The notes beneath the pieces were generated by a model. The model saw only the letters and a program-made list of their open reading frames with translations, made no database searches and was not told the DNA's origin. This document shows, piece by piece, positions 48,732-57,685 of a DNA stretch of 62,934 nt; position 1 is the stretch's first letter, and each line of letters opens with the position of its first letter. This stretch comes from Saprospiraceae bacterium. Lineage in GTDB: Bacteria > Bacteroidota > Bacteroidia > Chitinophagales > Saprospiraceae. The position numbers and the translations under genes were made by a program. The stretch is from contig JAJTER010000003.1 of the NCBI GenBank assembly GCA_021299835.1, positions 1 through 62,934 on the forward strand. The letters are read 5' to 3'.

Positions 48732-51700
48732 TTATTGTTTGGTCTGTGCCGGTTTAGAATAAGGCGGAATTTTAATATCCTTTACCGGTTGTTTTTCCAG
48801 CATCATCAAGACCTCTTTAACCGCCCTTTCCAATTGTGGATCGCGTCCTTGCTGTAGAGATTTTGCATCCTGACGAACGTCAATATCTGGTGCAACCCCT
48901 TCATTTTCAGCAATCCATTTATTGGCAGCGGGGTCAAAAATACTATTATCAGGAGCAGTGAGAGCACCTCCATCTACCAGACTATAATGTACGGAACTCT
49001 TCACGAGACCACCCCAGGTACGTGCACCAATTAATGGACCTGCATTTCGGTGACGGAAAACCCAGGGAAAGAAATCTCCCCCTGATCCTGCCAGTTCATT
49101 GATCAACAAGGCCTTTGGTCCGAGAATCCCTGCAGGCAACTTCATAGGCTTACCACCGGGTACTTCATTGGTTATCGCTGCCCGAAGACTACGGGTCATC
49201 AGGTCCGTCATATAATCATCTAATAAACCGCCACCATTGAAACGTTCATCAATAACCGCCCCTTGTTTATCCTGCTGAGCAAAATAATAGCGATTGAAGG
49301 ACACAAAACCCGGTCCACCCGTATTTGGCACCCAAATATAGCCCAGTTTTCCACCGGAAAGGCTATCTACCAACCGTCGATTGTCTTCCACCCAATTGCG
49401 TTGACGCAGACTTAATTCATTGCGCAAAGGTTTAACCGTTTCGGTCCATGAACCATCAAAAGAAGGTTTATTATTCAAATGCAATACGGTTTGCACATCG
49501 GCCGTACCCGCCAGCATTTTATATGGATCTTCAGAAGTAGTCAGTTCCTTACCATTCACCCCCACAAGATAATATCCAGATTCCACCTTCATACCAGGTC
49601 TGTCTAATGGACTGGAGAGACTAGGATTCCAGCTTTCAGTGGTGAAAATCCTGTTGATTTTCCAACGATTCTGATCTGCAATCAAATCTGCCCCTAAAAC
49701 TGCTGCTGAAGAACGATCAGTGGCTGGAAAATCACCGCCAAATACGAAACTATGTCCAACCGAAAGCTCCCCATTGACCATATCTAAAATATAGGTCAGG
49801 TCATCCCTGTGTTTAACAAAAGGAACCAACGGTGCATACCGGCGATAGACCTCATTCCAATCCCTGCCATGAATACCCTGCTGGTCATAAAAATAATCCT
49901 TTTCATAGCGCCAGGCCTCCTCAAACATCTGTTTCCACTCCGCAGACCGGTTCAACTGCATGGTCAGGTCCATTTTCAATGGTTTTGCCTCATTTCCATT
50001 AGGCCCACCGGTTGAGCCCACTTTCCACTGACCCATGGCATTTATTATAAATTTTTTCCCATCAGCAGATACAACCAATCCACTTGAACCGGTAAGAAAT
50101 TCTTTAGCCTCCTTTGATTCGAGGGTATATTTGTGAACCACCCCTGGTTTATTTGCCACTCGTTCGCCAACAAAGACAGACCCTTCCGGACCTGCCACCA
50201 TGGTCGTATAATTCCGTTTTGGCATGCCCAAAGGAATCGTTCTCCGATCAATATGATCAAAATCGATCAGCACCTCGATCTTTTTATCTTTAGGTTTTTC
50301 CGGCTCAGGCGATTTTGCTGGCGCTTTCGCATCAGGCTTCGCATCGGGTTTTGCTTCAGGTTTTGTTTCCGTTTTTTCATCGGCCACTTCCTTTTTCACC
50401 TCTTCCTCATCGCTTTTAGGTTTGAAGGGCGATTGATCCGATTTGCGCAGATTAATCACATAGACCTCATATTCGGGATTCGCCATTTGGGAACTGGTAT
50501 TGGCCCAACCGCTACCTAATGCTACTTCGGTACTGGCCAGGAAGTACAGATTTTTTCCATTGCGATCCCAGGCGGGTGAAAAGGCATCGGCAAAAGCATT
50601 TGTCAAAGCCCTTCTACCTTTCGTTTTCACATTGTAGGTCTGAATCGCACGTAATTGATTATCTCCAGACTTAGTGTAAGCCAACCATTGACTATCGGGA
50701 GACCAGGTAAGTCCCATGTCACCCCTTTCCAGATTATTCCCTGCCGTATCAACCGTTTCAATGGTACCTGCCTGAACATCTACTATTCTTATACGCACTC
50801 TGTTATCGGTAAATGCGATATATTTTGCATCGGGCGACCAGACGGGTTCCCAAGCCATTTTCGATTCTCCAATAGAAATGATACGTGGTTTATCCATTCC
50901 ATCCTGACCAGCTATCGTCAAGGCATAGCCCTTTCCATCGGCATCAGAAAACCAGGCGAGCTTATCGCCCAATGGCGACCAGATAGGCACGCGGTCAGCG
51001 GCACCAGAACTTTGGGTAAGATTCCGCACATCCCCATTTTCAACAGGCACGGTAAATATTTCACCGCGGGCTTCCACCAGGGCTCTTTTACCAGTGGGAG
51101 ACAAGGAGACGTTAGTCGCATTTCGACCCACCTCTTCCCAACGGGTTTCAGCCCAGGGAAAATCACCGGACACTGTAATATTCAGTTTCTTGCTATTGGA
51201 TCCATCCAGGCCGATGGTATGCAGGAATCCTTCGCGTTCGTATAATAGCCTGGTACCATTTCCAGAAATATATTTTACATCCGTATCTTTGAAAGAGGTT
51301 ATTTGAGTTAATTTTCCAGCGTCTGGCTCGTACGACCAGATATTCGCCACCCCACCGTTTCTATCGCTAAGGAAATAAATCATTTTACCTAACCAGATAG
51401 GCATAATGTCCGTACTGGAAGGATTTGGCAATAATATTTCGCTAAAATCAGACAGATTCATTAAAATGAGTGGTGTATTCTGTCCACCGCGATAAGCGCG
51501 CCATTCCACATCCCACCGATCCATCTTGTCTATGATCATCCTTTTTCCGTCGGGTGAAAAGCTACCATTATTTCCCCATTGTTTGGTCACCAGCGTAGAA
51601 GGACCTCCTTCGACCGACACAGTGTACAAGCGGTTATAAGCGGTAGGAGCTGTTTCGCGATCGGAGGCATATAAAATCCTGGAACCATCGGGGGTCCAAC

Positions 51701-52067
51701 CTCTTACGGTAGCAGCAGCTGGATACCAGGTAAGCCTTTTTGGTTCTCCTCCAGTCACTGGAACGATATAAACGGCCTGATTTCCGGAACGATTGGAAGT
51801 AAAAGCTATCGTTTTACCGTCGGGTGAAAACTGCGGATTACTCTCCACCGCAGGGGTACTTGTCAATCTGGTTACCTGCTTTCCCTCCAGATCGGAAACC
51901 CAGACATCGGCACCATATATAAAGGTCACCTTATCGGAACTCAGGGATGGCTGACGCAACAAACGGGTTCCCTGTGCCATTAATATACCGCCCGATAAGA
52001 CAGATAGCATAACTATCTGAAAAAATACCGATAGCGATTTTAATCGATTCATTTTAATTTTCATCAT
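48732..52067 (-). CDS. Tricorn-type S41 family peptidase (copy 2)
   Basis: An exported 1111-residue paralogue of the protease at 4044-7292, with the same order: signal peptide (about residues 10-31, ending LMAQ), beta-propeller blades, VGHSFVFGGDF, PDZ-like segment, S41 domain with the nucleophile serine in INELAGSGGD near residue 995 and ENEGVAPDIDV near 1055. The difference is a Lys/Glu/Pro/Ala-rich linker in the middle of the protein, just before KKIEVLIDFDHIDRR, with a short PDAK repeat, where copy 1 has a shorter link. Single gene closed by a strong hairpin. Likely peptide degradation in the periplasm. Confidence 0.92.
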   Translation of the reverse strand: MMKIKMNRLKSLSVFFQIVMLSVLSGGILMAQGTRLLRQPSLSSDKVTFIYGADVWVSDLEGKQVTRLTSTPAVESNPQFSPDGKTIAFTSNRSGNQAVYIVPVTGGEPKRLTWYPAAATVRGWTPDGSRILYASDRETAPTAYNRLYTVSVEGGPSTLVTKQWGNNGSFSPDGKRMIIDKMDRWDVEWRAYRGGQNTPLILMNLSDFSEILLPNPSSTDIMPIWLGKMIYFLSDRNGGVANIWSYEPDAGKLTQITSFKDTDVKYISGNGTRLLYEREGFLHTIGLDGSNSKKLNITVSGDFPWAETRWEEVGRNATNVSLSPTGKRALVEARGEIFTVPVENGDVRNLTQSSGAADRVPIWSPLGDKLAWFSDADGKGYALTIAGQDGMDKPRIISIGESKMAWEPVWSPDAKYIAFTDNRVRIRIVDVQAGTIETVDTAGNNLERGDMGLTWSPDSQWLAYTKSGDNQLRAIQTYNVKTKGRRALTNAFADAFSPAWDRNGKNLYFLASTEVALGSGWANTSSQMANPEYEVYVINLRKSDQSPFKPKSDEEEVKKEVADEKTETKPEAKPDAKPDAKAPAKSPEPEKPKDKKIEVLIDFDHIDRRTIPLGMPKRNYTTMVAGPEGSVFVGERVANKPGVVHKYTLESKEAKEFLTGSSGLVVSADGKKFIINAMGQWKVGSTGGPNGNEAKPLKMDLTMQLNRSAEWKQMFEEAWRYEKDYFYDQQGIHGRDWNEVYRRYAPLVPFVKHRDDLTYILDMVNGELSVGHSFVFGGDFPATDRSSAAVLGADLIADQNRWKINRIFTTESWNPSLSSPLDRPGMKVESGYYLVGVNGKELTTSEDPYKMLAGTADVQTVLHLNNKPSFDGSWTETVKPLRNELSLRQRNWVEDNRRLVDSLSGGKLGYIWVPNTGGPGFVSFNRYYFAQQDKQGAVIDERFNGGGLLDDYMTDLMTRSLRAAITNEVPGGKPMKLPAGILGPKALLINELAGSGGDFFPWVFRHRNAGPLIGARTWGGLVKSSVHYSLVDGGALTAPDNSIFDPAANKWIAENEGVAPDIDVRQDAKSLQQGRDPQLERAVKEVLMMLEKQPVKDIKIPPYSKPAQTKQ

Positions 52068-52140
52068 ACAGATTCATTTTGCAAAGGCTGTTTTAAAAAT
52101 ATCCTTATAAATATAATGGGTAATTTTAAAATACCCATTT

Positions 52141-52602
52141 TTATTCTCTGCCGAAAAATTCCTCGATGAGCGGCGATTCAAATCCACGGGACAGCGCGTA
52201 ACGAAAAGCTTTACTTTTACGTTCGAAAGGCGGTAAATCGGGGCATTTTTCAAGTTGTTGAACCAGGATTAAATGCAGCGCTTCCTTATAATCTGCAGGA
52301 TTAATTTCCTTCATAGCCTCTTTGATGCAATAATCATTGATTCCCTTTTGCTTTAGGGATTGGATAATTTTGATGCGCCCCCAGGCCTTCATCCTAAACT
52401 TTCCCCGGGCATAAGTTTTGGCAAATCTGATTTCATTTAAAAAATCTTCCTCAATGAGGCTGCCTATTATTTCCTCCAAATGTTCACCATAAATGCCAAG
52501 AGAGAGCAATTTTGTGCGGACTTCACGATGGCAACGTTCCTGATAGGCGCAATATTTTTGCAATAAACTAAGGGCTTCCTGTTGACTGATGTATTTTTTC
52601 AT
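52141..52602 (-). CDS. recX: Regulatory protein RecX
   Basis: A 153-residue all-helical protein with the RecX pattern: ALSLLQKYCAYQERCHREVRTKL, then LIEEDFLNEIRFAKTYARGKFR and WGRIKIIQSLKQKGI. RecX caps RecA filaments and limits recombination. recA is not adjacent. It begins about 95 bases before a tRNA gene on the other strand; the next gene on its own strand is the tricorn protease, 73 bases downstream. Confidence 0.92.
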   Translation of the reverse strand: MKKYISQQEALSLLQKYCAYQERCHREVRTKLLSLGIYGEHLEEIIGSLIEEDFLNEIRFAKTYARGKFRMKAWGRIKIIQSLKQKGINDYCIKEAMKEINPADYKEALHLILVQQLEKCPDLPPFERKSKAFRYALSRGFESPLIEEFFGRE

Positions 52603-52697
52603 TGATTAGGTCCAACCTTTGTATCTGTAAGTATAAGAAAAATTTCCACAATAGATGACAATTTAGCGATAAAGCTATATATTTGCACTTCTAAAAG

Positions 52698-52772
52698 GGG
52701 CCCATAGCTCAGTTGGTTAGCAGCACCTGACTCATAATCAGGGGGTCGTAGGTTCGAGCCCTACTGGGCCCA
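52698..52772 (+). tRNA. tRNA with CAU anticodon, probably tRNA-Ile2 (lysidine type)
   Basis: Cloverleaf: acceptor GGGCCCA/TGGGCCC with discriminator A, anticodon stem CCTGA/TCAGG around loop CTCATAA, T-arm GTAGG TTCGAGC CCTAC. The CCA end is not encoded. The anticodon CAU allows Met or Ile2; the C4-G69 and C5-G68 pairs are those the lysidine synthetase TilS favours, so Ile2 is more likely than elongator Met. The D-arm is odd: it reads TTAGCAGC where TTAGAGC is usual, one extra base, leaving only three good pairs in the D-stem. Confidence 0.85.
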
Positions 52773-52795
52773 CATAAGAAAAACTGATTTTCAGG

Positions 52796-52828
52796 GGTTT
52801 ATGAAGTAATATTCATAAACCTTTTTTT
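52796..52828 (+). terminator. Intrinsic terminator after the tRNA
   Basis: GGTTTATGAA pairs perfectly with TTCATAAACC (10 bp, loop GTAATA), followed by seven Ts. It lies 24 bases after the tRNA. Confidence 0.88.
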
Positions 52829-52966
52829 ACGCCACATAATGAGCCCTAAAATTAATTGAATAGAAAATAGCTGCAATGCACATTGAAATTTTACAAACTG
52901 TCGACATATAGTATTTCAATGATCTTGGAGCAGGGTTTTATAGTGAAGTGTGTACGAGGGGTGGGT

Positions 52967-53036
52967 TTCGAGCGGCGGGGATTTTAACGCAGGGTACGCG
53001 GAGTTCAGGCGCAGTGTTTCGCAGGATTTCGAGCGG
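52967..53036. repeat. GC-rich direct repeat, upstream copy
   Basis: About 70 bases starting TTCGAGCGGCGGGGATTTTA and containing GCGGAGTTCAGGCGCAG and TTTCGCAGGATTTCGAGCG. It recurs at 54126-54186 on the other side of the YhcG gene, in the same orientation, with a 9-10 base gap and a few substitutions. Its base composition is unlike the surrounding AT-rich DNA. Confidence 0.85.
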
Positions 53037-53076
53037 TGGGGGTTCAAAACAAACAACATTTTTTAATTATTTTATT

Positions 53077-54084
53077 ATGCAATTAAAACAATCTTTAATT
53101 GAAGAAATACGCGGTATTATTAATTCCTCACGAGCTAAAGCAATTCGTTCAGTTGACAACGAAAGGGTGCTCATGTACTGGCAAATTGGAAAAGTTATTT
53201 TTGAAGAAGAACAAAAAGGAAAATCTCGTGCAGATTATGGGAGTTATTTGATTAAATCAATTTCAGATGAATTTCAACCTCATTTCGGCACTGGATTTAC
53301 GATTCGACAATTAGAAATGAATAGGCAGTTTTATAGGTCTTTCCAAAATACGAACGCACTGCGTTCGCAATTTAGTTGGACACATTACCGCACCCTTATT
53401 CGAATTGATAATCAAGATAAACGAGCATTTTATATTGCCGAAACTGACAAAAATAATTGGACAGCAAGACAATTAGAGCGTCAAGTAAATAGCCAGTTAT
53501 TTGAAAGACTACTTTTGAGTAATGATGTTGCATCCGTTTTAGCAGTAGCTCGTGAAGAAAAACGTCCTATGGATGCAAAAGAAATTATTAAGGACCCAAT
53601 GGTTTTAGAATTCCTTGGACTAAAGAAAGAAGCTGCTTATTACGAAAAAGATTTGGAATCTGCCATCATTACCCATTTACTTGATTTCATTCTGGAATTA
53701 GGTAATGGCTTTGCATTTATTGCAAGACAAAAACGGTTTAACATTGAAGGGGATGAGTTTTATGTTGATCTTGTTTTTTTTAATCGACTTTTACAGTGTT
53801 TTGTGATCATTGAGATAAAAACAGCAAAACTTACACATCAGGATATCGGTCAATTGCAGATGTATGTAAATTACTATGATCGATATGAAAAACAGGATTT
53901 TGAAAATCCAACAATAGGTATATTAATGTGTACCGATAAAAATGATGCAGTGGTGAAAATAACATTGCCTGAAAATAACAACACTATAATAGCTAGTAAG
54001 TATCAACTTTATTTACCAACTGAAGAACAATTGATTGAAGAAGTAAAAAAAGAAATTAAGAAATTAGATAACGGAGAAAATTAA
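53077..54084 (+). CDS. YhcG/DUF1016 family PD-(D/E)XK nuclease
   Basis: A 335-residue protein: N-terminal DUF1016 helical domain (VLMYWQIGKVIFEEEQKG, then SFSWTHYRTLIRIDN-like core) and a C-terminal PD-(D/E)XK nuclease core with FYVDLVFFNRLLQCFVIIEIK, where D and the ExK are the catalytic residues. YhcG proteins are accessory nucleases often found with restriction-modification genes or in mobile regions. I start at ATG 53077, since the upstream part of the frame reads through the GC-rich repeat. No modification enzyme is nearby. The gene is framed by direct repeats, suggesting it arrived as a unit. Confidence 0.92.
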   Translation: MQLKQSLIEEIRGIINSSRAKAIRSVDNERVLMYWQIGKVIFEEEQKGKSRADYGSYLIKSISDEFQPHFGTGFTIRQLEMNRQFYRSFQNTNALRSQFSWTHYRTLIRIDNQDKRAFYIAETDKNNWTARQLERQVNSQLFERLLLSNDVASVLAVAREEKRPMDAKEIIKDPMVLEFLGLKKEAAYYEKDLESAIITHLLDFILELGNGFAFIARQKRFNIEGDEFYVDLVFFNRLLQCFVIIEIKTAKLTHQDIGQLQMYVNYYDRYEKQDFENPTIGILMCTDKNDAVVKITLPENNNTIIASKYQLYLPTEEQLIEEVKKEIKKLDNGEN

Positions 54085-54125
54085 AATTATTTATTCAAAT
54101 GTGATACTTCCTGAAAGCGGAGATG

Positions 54126-54186
54126 TTCGAGCGGAGGGGATTTTAACGCGGAGTTCAGGCGCAGAGTTTCGCAGGATTTCGAGCGC
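54126..54186. repeat. GC-rich direct repeat, downstream copy
   Basis: Starts TTCGAGCGGAGGGGATTTTA and runs through GCGGAGTTCAGGCGCAG to GCAGGATTTCGAGCG, copying the upstream element at 52967-53036 but lacking its AGGGTACGC stretch. It ends about 20 bases from the stop codon of eda. Confidence 0.85.
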
Positions 54187-54204
54187 AGGGTTTCGAGCAG
54201 TGAG

Positions 54205-54876
54205 TTATTTTGTGCGTGCTGCCCTGACCGTTTGGGCCACTTTTTCAAAATGAAGACCTAAATTTTCGTAGTCTTTGGTTTCCAAAAGAGAGGATAGAAA
54301 AAGGGTGCCGCCCATACCTAATCCTTTTGCGCCGGCTTTAAAATAGGCTGGAATGTTTTCCAGATTTACCCCACCCGTAGGGAATAATTTCAGCTGCTGG
54401 AAAGGGGCCAGGACATCTTTGATGTAGGAAGGGCCCAGGAGATTGGCGGGAAATACTTTCACTCCGGTAGCGCCCCATTTATTTGCCGAATAAATTTCGA
54501 GAGGCGAAAAAGCACCCGGGAATATGGGAATCCCCCATTTTACACATTTTTTAATGACTTTTTCATCGACCACGGGGGTAACAATAAAGGAAGCGCCGGC
54601 TTTTACCGCCCTTTTCAAGTCATTTTTATCGCAAACCGTACCTGCGCCAATATTTAGCGAAGGATAATTTTCAGACAAATGTCGAATGATTTCCTCCGCA
54701 CCGATGGAATTCATGGTAACCTCCAGATTGGTAAAGCCCGCCTTAATATAATATGGTAAAATAGCTTCGATATCGGCTAAAGGGACATTCCTCAAGATAC
54801 CAATAACGGGCATTTCGTCCCATTTATCTGCCTTAAACTTATTTTTCATTCTTCCTGATATTCGTTGATAAACCAT
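54205..54876 (-). CDS. eda: 2-keto-3-deoxy-6-phosphogluconate/galactonate aldolase
   Basis: A class I aldolase of 223 residues. The Schiff-base lysine is in GVKVFPANLLG (about residues 138-148), the catalytic Glu in NLEVTMNS (about 52), and GIPIFPGAFSPLEI forms part of the phosphate site. It cleaves KDPG or KDPGal to pyruvate and glyceraldehyde-3-phosphate. Its coding start overlaps the end of dgoK by about 30 bases; a start at the internal ATG (MKNKFKADKWDEM) would remove most of the overlap and is the likelier one. Pairing with dgoK points to galactonate-type substrates. Confidence 0.92.
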   Translation of the reverse strand: MVYQRISGRMKNKFKADKWDEMPVIGILRNVPLADIEAILPYYIKAGFTNLEVTMNSIGAEEIIRHLSENYPSLNIGAGTVCDKNDLKRAVKAGASFIVTPVVDEKVIKKCVKWGIPIFPGAFSPLEIYSANKWGATGVKVFPANLLGPSYIKDVLAPFQQLKLFPTGGVNLENIPAYFKAGAKGLGMGGTLFLSSLLETKDYENLGLHFEKVAQTVRAARTK

Positions 54877-55802
54877 TGACCTTTAAGCAATGCCAGATCG
54901 ACCATCTCATCGGTCAGTACCTCTGAGCTAATGGAAATACCCAATGTTTTTGCTGCTTCAAGATATAAAGAAAACAGCATTCCTGAGGAACAAATATAGA
55001 TTTGATCTAATTTTTTATCGGTCAAATAGTTGCATTCAGAGCCGATAAGCAAGCCACTGAGAAAATAATAATTTTCATTTTTGGAAAATTTCTCAAACAA
55101 GGCATTGGTTCGCACCATAAAAAGGGCATTCAGGACCGACGATTTTTCCACTGACATAAGCACCCCTTTTTGAAAAGCGGCTAAAGCGGACGAATCAAAA
55201 TCACCTTTTTCTATGGAACCGTTCAGGATGGAATGAGCGGACAAAACATCAAATATTTCACCCGTCATGAAGGTATGAAAAGAGGAAATCGCGTCATTCT
55301 CCAAAAAAATATGTTTACTGTGTGTGCCTGGTAAAATGAATAAACTGTTACCGGCAGGTTGCAACAACTGATATAAACCAACGAGTTGAGTTTCCTCTCC
55401 GCGCATCACATCATCCTTAGATTTCACGCCGGAGATCAACGAAATTTCATAAAGAAAACCCTTTGGTTGCCATTTTTCAACACTCAACGCGTGACCATTC
55501 GCGAAGAAAGGCAACGAGGCATAAGGCAATTCCCTCATGCCGATGGACGAGGACGCCATGCCGGAAATAATCACTTTGACTTTGGCGGACCATTGGATAC
55601 CCATGGTTTGAAGTTCCGTTTGCAACACCTCAAGGAAAAAAGCTTCCCTCTCACTACCCGATGCCTGCCAAAGATGATACACTTTCTTCACTCCCTGATC
55701 GGAGAAATGTTCCGCCAGGACTTCAAACCGGGGTAACTGAACCCAACGGATCCGAAGATTTGTTGTTCCCCAGTCAATACTTAAAAAAGAAGATTCGTGC
55801 AT
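54846..55802 (-). CDS. dgoK: 2-dehydro-3-deoxygalactonokinase
   Basis: A 318-residue sugar acid kinase of the DgoK family. The N-terminal phosphate loop is SIDWGTTNLRIRW (about residues 8-20); MASSSIGMRELPYASLPF and GVKSKDDVMRGEETQLVG are family blocks. It phosphorylates 2-keto-3-deoxygalactonate for the aldolase encoded directly downstream, so the pair is the lower part of galactonate or galacturonate-type breakdown. The upper enzymes (dehydratase, dehydrogenase, transporter) are not here. Confidence 0.9.
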   Translation of the reverse strand: MHESSFLSIDWGTTNLRIRWVQLPRFEVLAEHFSDQGVKKVYHLWQASGSEREAFFLEVLQTELQTMGIQWSAKVKVIISGMASSSIGMRELPYASLPFFANGHALSVEKWQPKGFLYEISLISGVKSKDDVMRGEETQLVGLYQLLQPAGNSLFILPGTHSKHIFLENDAISSFHTFMTGEIFDVLSAHSILNGSIEKGDFDSSALAAFQKGVLMSVEKSSVLNALFMVRTNALFEKFSKNENYYFLSGLLIGSECNYLTDKKLDQIYICSSGMLFSLYLEAAKTLGISISSEVLTDEMVDLALLKGQWFINEYQEE

Positions 55803-55927
55803 GAGAAGAAGGGTACTTTTGAATTAAAGAAAAAAGAAAAAAGTTCGTCCGCGGAGGTAAACTTCGATAAATATCTTATAATTTCATCTCGCCGAGTGTA
55901 ACATTTACGAACAGTATTTCCGCGGTT

Positions 55928-56359
55928 CTACTCTTCAATTAAAGGAAAATCGTTAAAGTCAGATATATATTTGGATAAGTCAAGTCCTGAGCATGCTATT
56001 TTATCACTAGAGTATGAAAAATATAAGTTTAAATTCCCCTCACTTTCAGATCCAATCTTCTCATTTTGTAAATAATCAAGCAGATAATCCTGTCGAATAA
56101 TAACTGGTTTTGTCCAAAGGTCACTATTTCTTACAATAAAAACGTAATGAACGGGAATATTAGCTAAATTTCTTAATTGCTTCAATGTTGATGTTTTAAC
56201 CTGAACTCTTCTTAAAGTACCATTGTCATCCTGAACAACAAATATATCATCACCAACGTCAACTTCTGGTATAGCCACATTCCACCCACGGGTTAGAAAC
56301 TCAGACATTACTGTCAGGTGTCCAGCTTTCCCTAAATAGAGATGATAATTCTTCTTCAT
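55928..56359 (-). CDS. Putative PD-(D/E)XK nuclease-like protein
   Basis: A 143-residue protein. The first half reads GKAGHLTVMSEFLTRGWNVA, then IPEVDVGDDIFVVQDDNG and RRVQVKTSTLK; an acidic residue followed by QVK, with a preceding Glu on a helix, is the pattern of PD-(D/E)XK folds such as PDDEXK_5 and DUF4365. I infer a nuclease-type fold only. Its ATG overlaps the stop of the small gene upstream (ATGA), so the two are co-translated. It sits at the edge of the accessory region. It could equally be a structural relic of such a fold. Confidence 0.6.
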   Translation of the reverse strand: MKKNYHLYLGKAGHLTVMSEFLTRGWNVAIPEVDVGDDIFVVQDDNGTLRRVQVKTSTLKQLRNLANIPVHYVFIVRNSDLWTKPVIIRQDYLLDYLQNEKIGSESEGNLNLYFSYSSDKIACSGLDLSKYISDFNDFPLIEE

Positions 56360-56655
56360 AAGATAACCTTATGAGCGTGCAAAATTTTTCCCGTATGCGT
56401 GTCAACAAACTGTATTTCATCAACCTTTTTGTTTAGATCGTTTCGATTGTTAACCCCTAATAATGCAGGATAGATATAGCTTTCAAGTTTCTCATAATAA
56501 AGTTCAAAATCACTTTTAGTGTCATAAGCAACAAAAATATTATTTGCAGGATGAGCATCTGGAAACCAGCTCTTTATTAATTGTCTGGCGGATGGTGCAA
56601 TGCTAAATGTATAGCCATCCATTTGCTTGTTTACACTAATCTTAATTGCTTTCAT
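56356..56655 (-). CDS. Small protein of unknown function paired with the nuclease-like gene
   Basis: A 99-residue protein I do not recognise. It has no signal peptide or membrane segment. The sequence is mixed and looks folded: YTFSIAPSARQLIKSWFPDAHP in the first third and EIQFVDTHTGKILHAHKV at the end, suggesting alternating helices and strands. The four-base overlap with the following PD-(D/E)XK-like gene implies the products work together, for example as partner or inhibitor; that is inference. Confidence 0.65.
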   Translation of the reverse strand: MKAIKISVNKQMDGYTFSIAPSARQLIKSWFPDAHPANNIFVAYDTKSDFELYYEKLESYIYPALLGVNNRNDLNKKVDEIQFVDTHTGKILHAHKVIL

Positions 56656-56678
56656 TTTTATTTTTTAACAAGGTAAAG

Positions 56679-57665
56679 TTACGATTTACCTCCATTTAAA
56701 AGTTCCTTTATTCCGCCGATGGAACCTAAGACATTTGATGCCTCAAAGGGCATGTAAATGACCTTATTGTCTTTGCCACTCACCATTTCCTTTAGGGTGT
56801 CGATATAGCGGATGGCGAGCAGATAATTCACCGGATCAGTGTTCATGGAGGACACTGCCTGGGTAATACTTTGAAAAGCGTCAGCTTCCCCTTGTGCCTT
56901 CCAGATAATCGATTTTGCCTCCCCTTCTGCTCTTAAAATGAGGGCCTGTTTATCGCCTTCCGCTTTATTAATCTCCGCCGTTTTCATACCCTCAGAAATC
57001 AGGATTTGAGAAGCCTTTGAACCTTCCGCTTCCAGGATAGAAGCCCTTTTGGAACGCTCCGCCTGCATCTGTTTTTCCATGGCCTCTCTGATATGAATAG
57101 GAGGATTAATATCCTGCAATTCCACACGGTTCACCTTTACGCCCCATTTGTGGGAAGCTTCGTCGAGGACTGCCCTTAATTTACTATTAATGGTGTCGCG
57201 GGAAGTGAGCGTAGTATCGAGTTCCATTTCGCCAATGACATTTCGAAGGGTAGTCTGGGTTAATTTTTCTATGGCATCGGGCAGATTTGATATCTCATAA
57301 ATGGCTTTCACCGGATCGATCACCTGAAAATAAAGGATGGCATTTATTTCCGTCACCACATTGTCCTTAGTGATTACATTTTGCTTTGGAAAATCATATA
57401 CATTCTCTCGGAGATCAATTCTGGAAGTACCCATTTTCAGAATAATAGGTCGGCCTTCCAAGTTTTCTTTGACATATCGCCACATGATTTCCCTCGGTTT
57501 GTCGATAATTGGCCAGATGATATTAATCCCCGCATCGAGGGTACGGTTATACTTTCCAAGTCGTTCAATGACCATGGTTTCTGACTGCTGAACGATTTTA
57601 AATCCCATCAAAGCGAAGAGAATGACAAATACAGCGACGAGTACTAAAATAATTGTAAGGCCCAT
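56679..57665 (-). CDS. SPFH/band 7 membrane protein (slipin, QmcA-like)
   Basis: A 328-residue protein with one N-terminal membrane helix (about residues 3-22), the SPFH domain (SETMVIERLGKYNRTLDAGINIIWP), a long Ala/Glu/Lys-rich coiled coil (about 205-260, EAEGSKASQILISEGMKTAE) and a C-terminal tail. Such stomatin-like proteins assemble large rings in the membrane and influence protease activity. It follows an NfeD gene by 20 bases on the same strand, the usual slipin-NfeD pair. Confidence 0.92.
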   Translation of the reverse strand: MGLTIILVLVAVFVILFALMGFKIVQQSETMVIERLGKYNRTLDAGINIIWPIIDKPREIMWRYVKENLEGRPIILKMGTSRIDLRENVYDFPKQNVITKDNVVTEINAILYFQVIDPVKAIYEISNLPDAIEKLTQTTLRNVIGEMELDTTLTSRDTINSKLRAVLDEASHKWGVKVNRVELQDINPPIHIREAMEKQMQAERSKRASILEAEGSKASQILISEGMKTAEINKAEGDKQALILRAEGEAKSIIWKAQGEADAFQSITQAVSSMNTDPVNYLLAIRYIDTLKEMVSGKDNKVIYMPFEASNVLGSIGGIKELLNGGKS

Positions 57666-57685
57666 TTTAATTTATTTAAATAATT

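Noticed and set aside
48666-48857. 63-residue plus-strand frame over the tricorn terminator
   Set aside because: It runs through the terminator hairpin and is antisense to the protease C-terminus.
50133-50519. 128-residue plus-strand frame rich in Arg and Phe
   Set aside because: It is antisense to the Lys/Glu/Pro linker of the second tricorn protease; the low-complexity composition is a by-product of that linker.
52698-52772. tRNA as an attachment site for an integrated element
   Set aside because: I found no second copy of its 3' end downstream and no integrase gene in the window.
52948-53076. Upstream extension of the YhcG gene
   Set aside because: The first 43 codons read through the GC-rich repeat; the conserved domain begins at the ATG at 53077.
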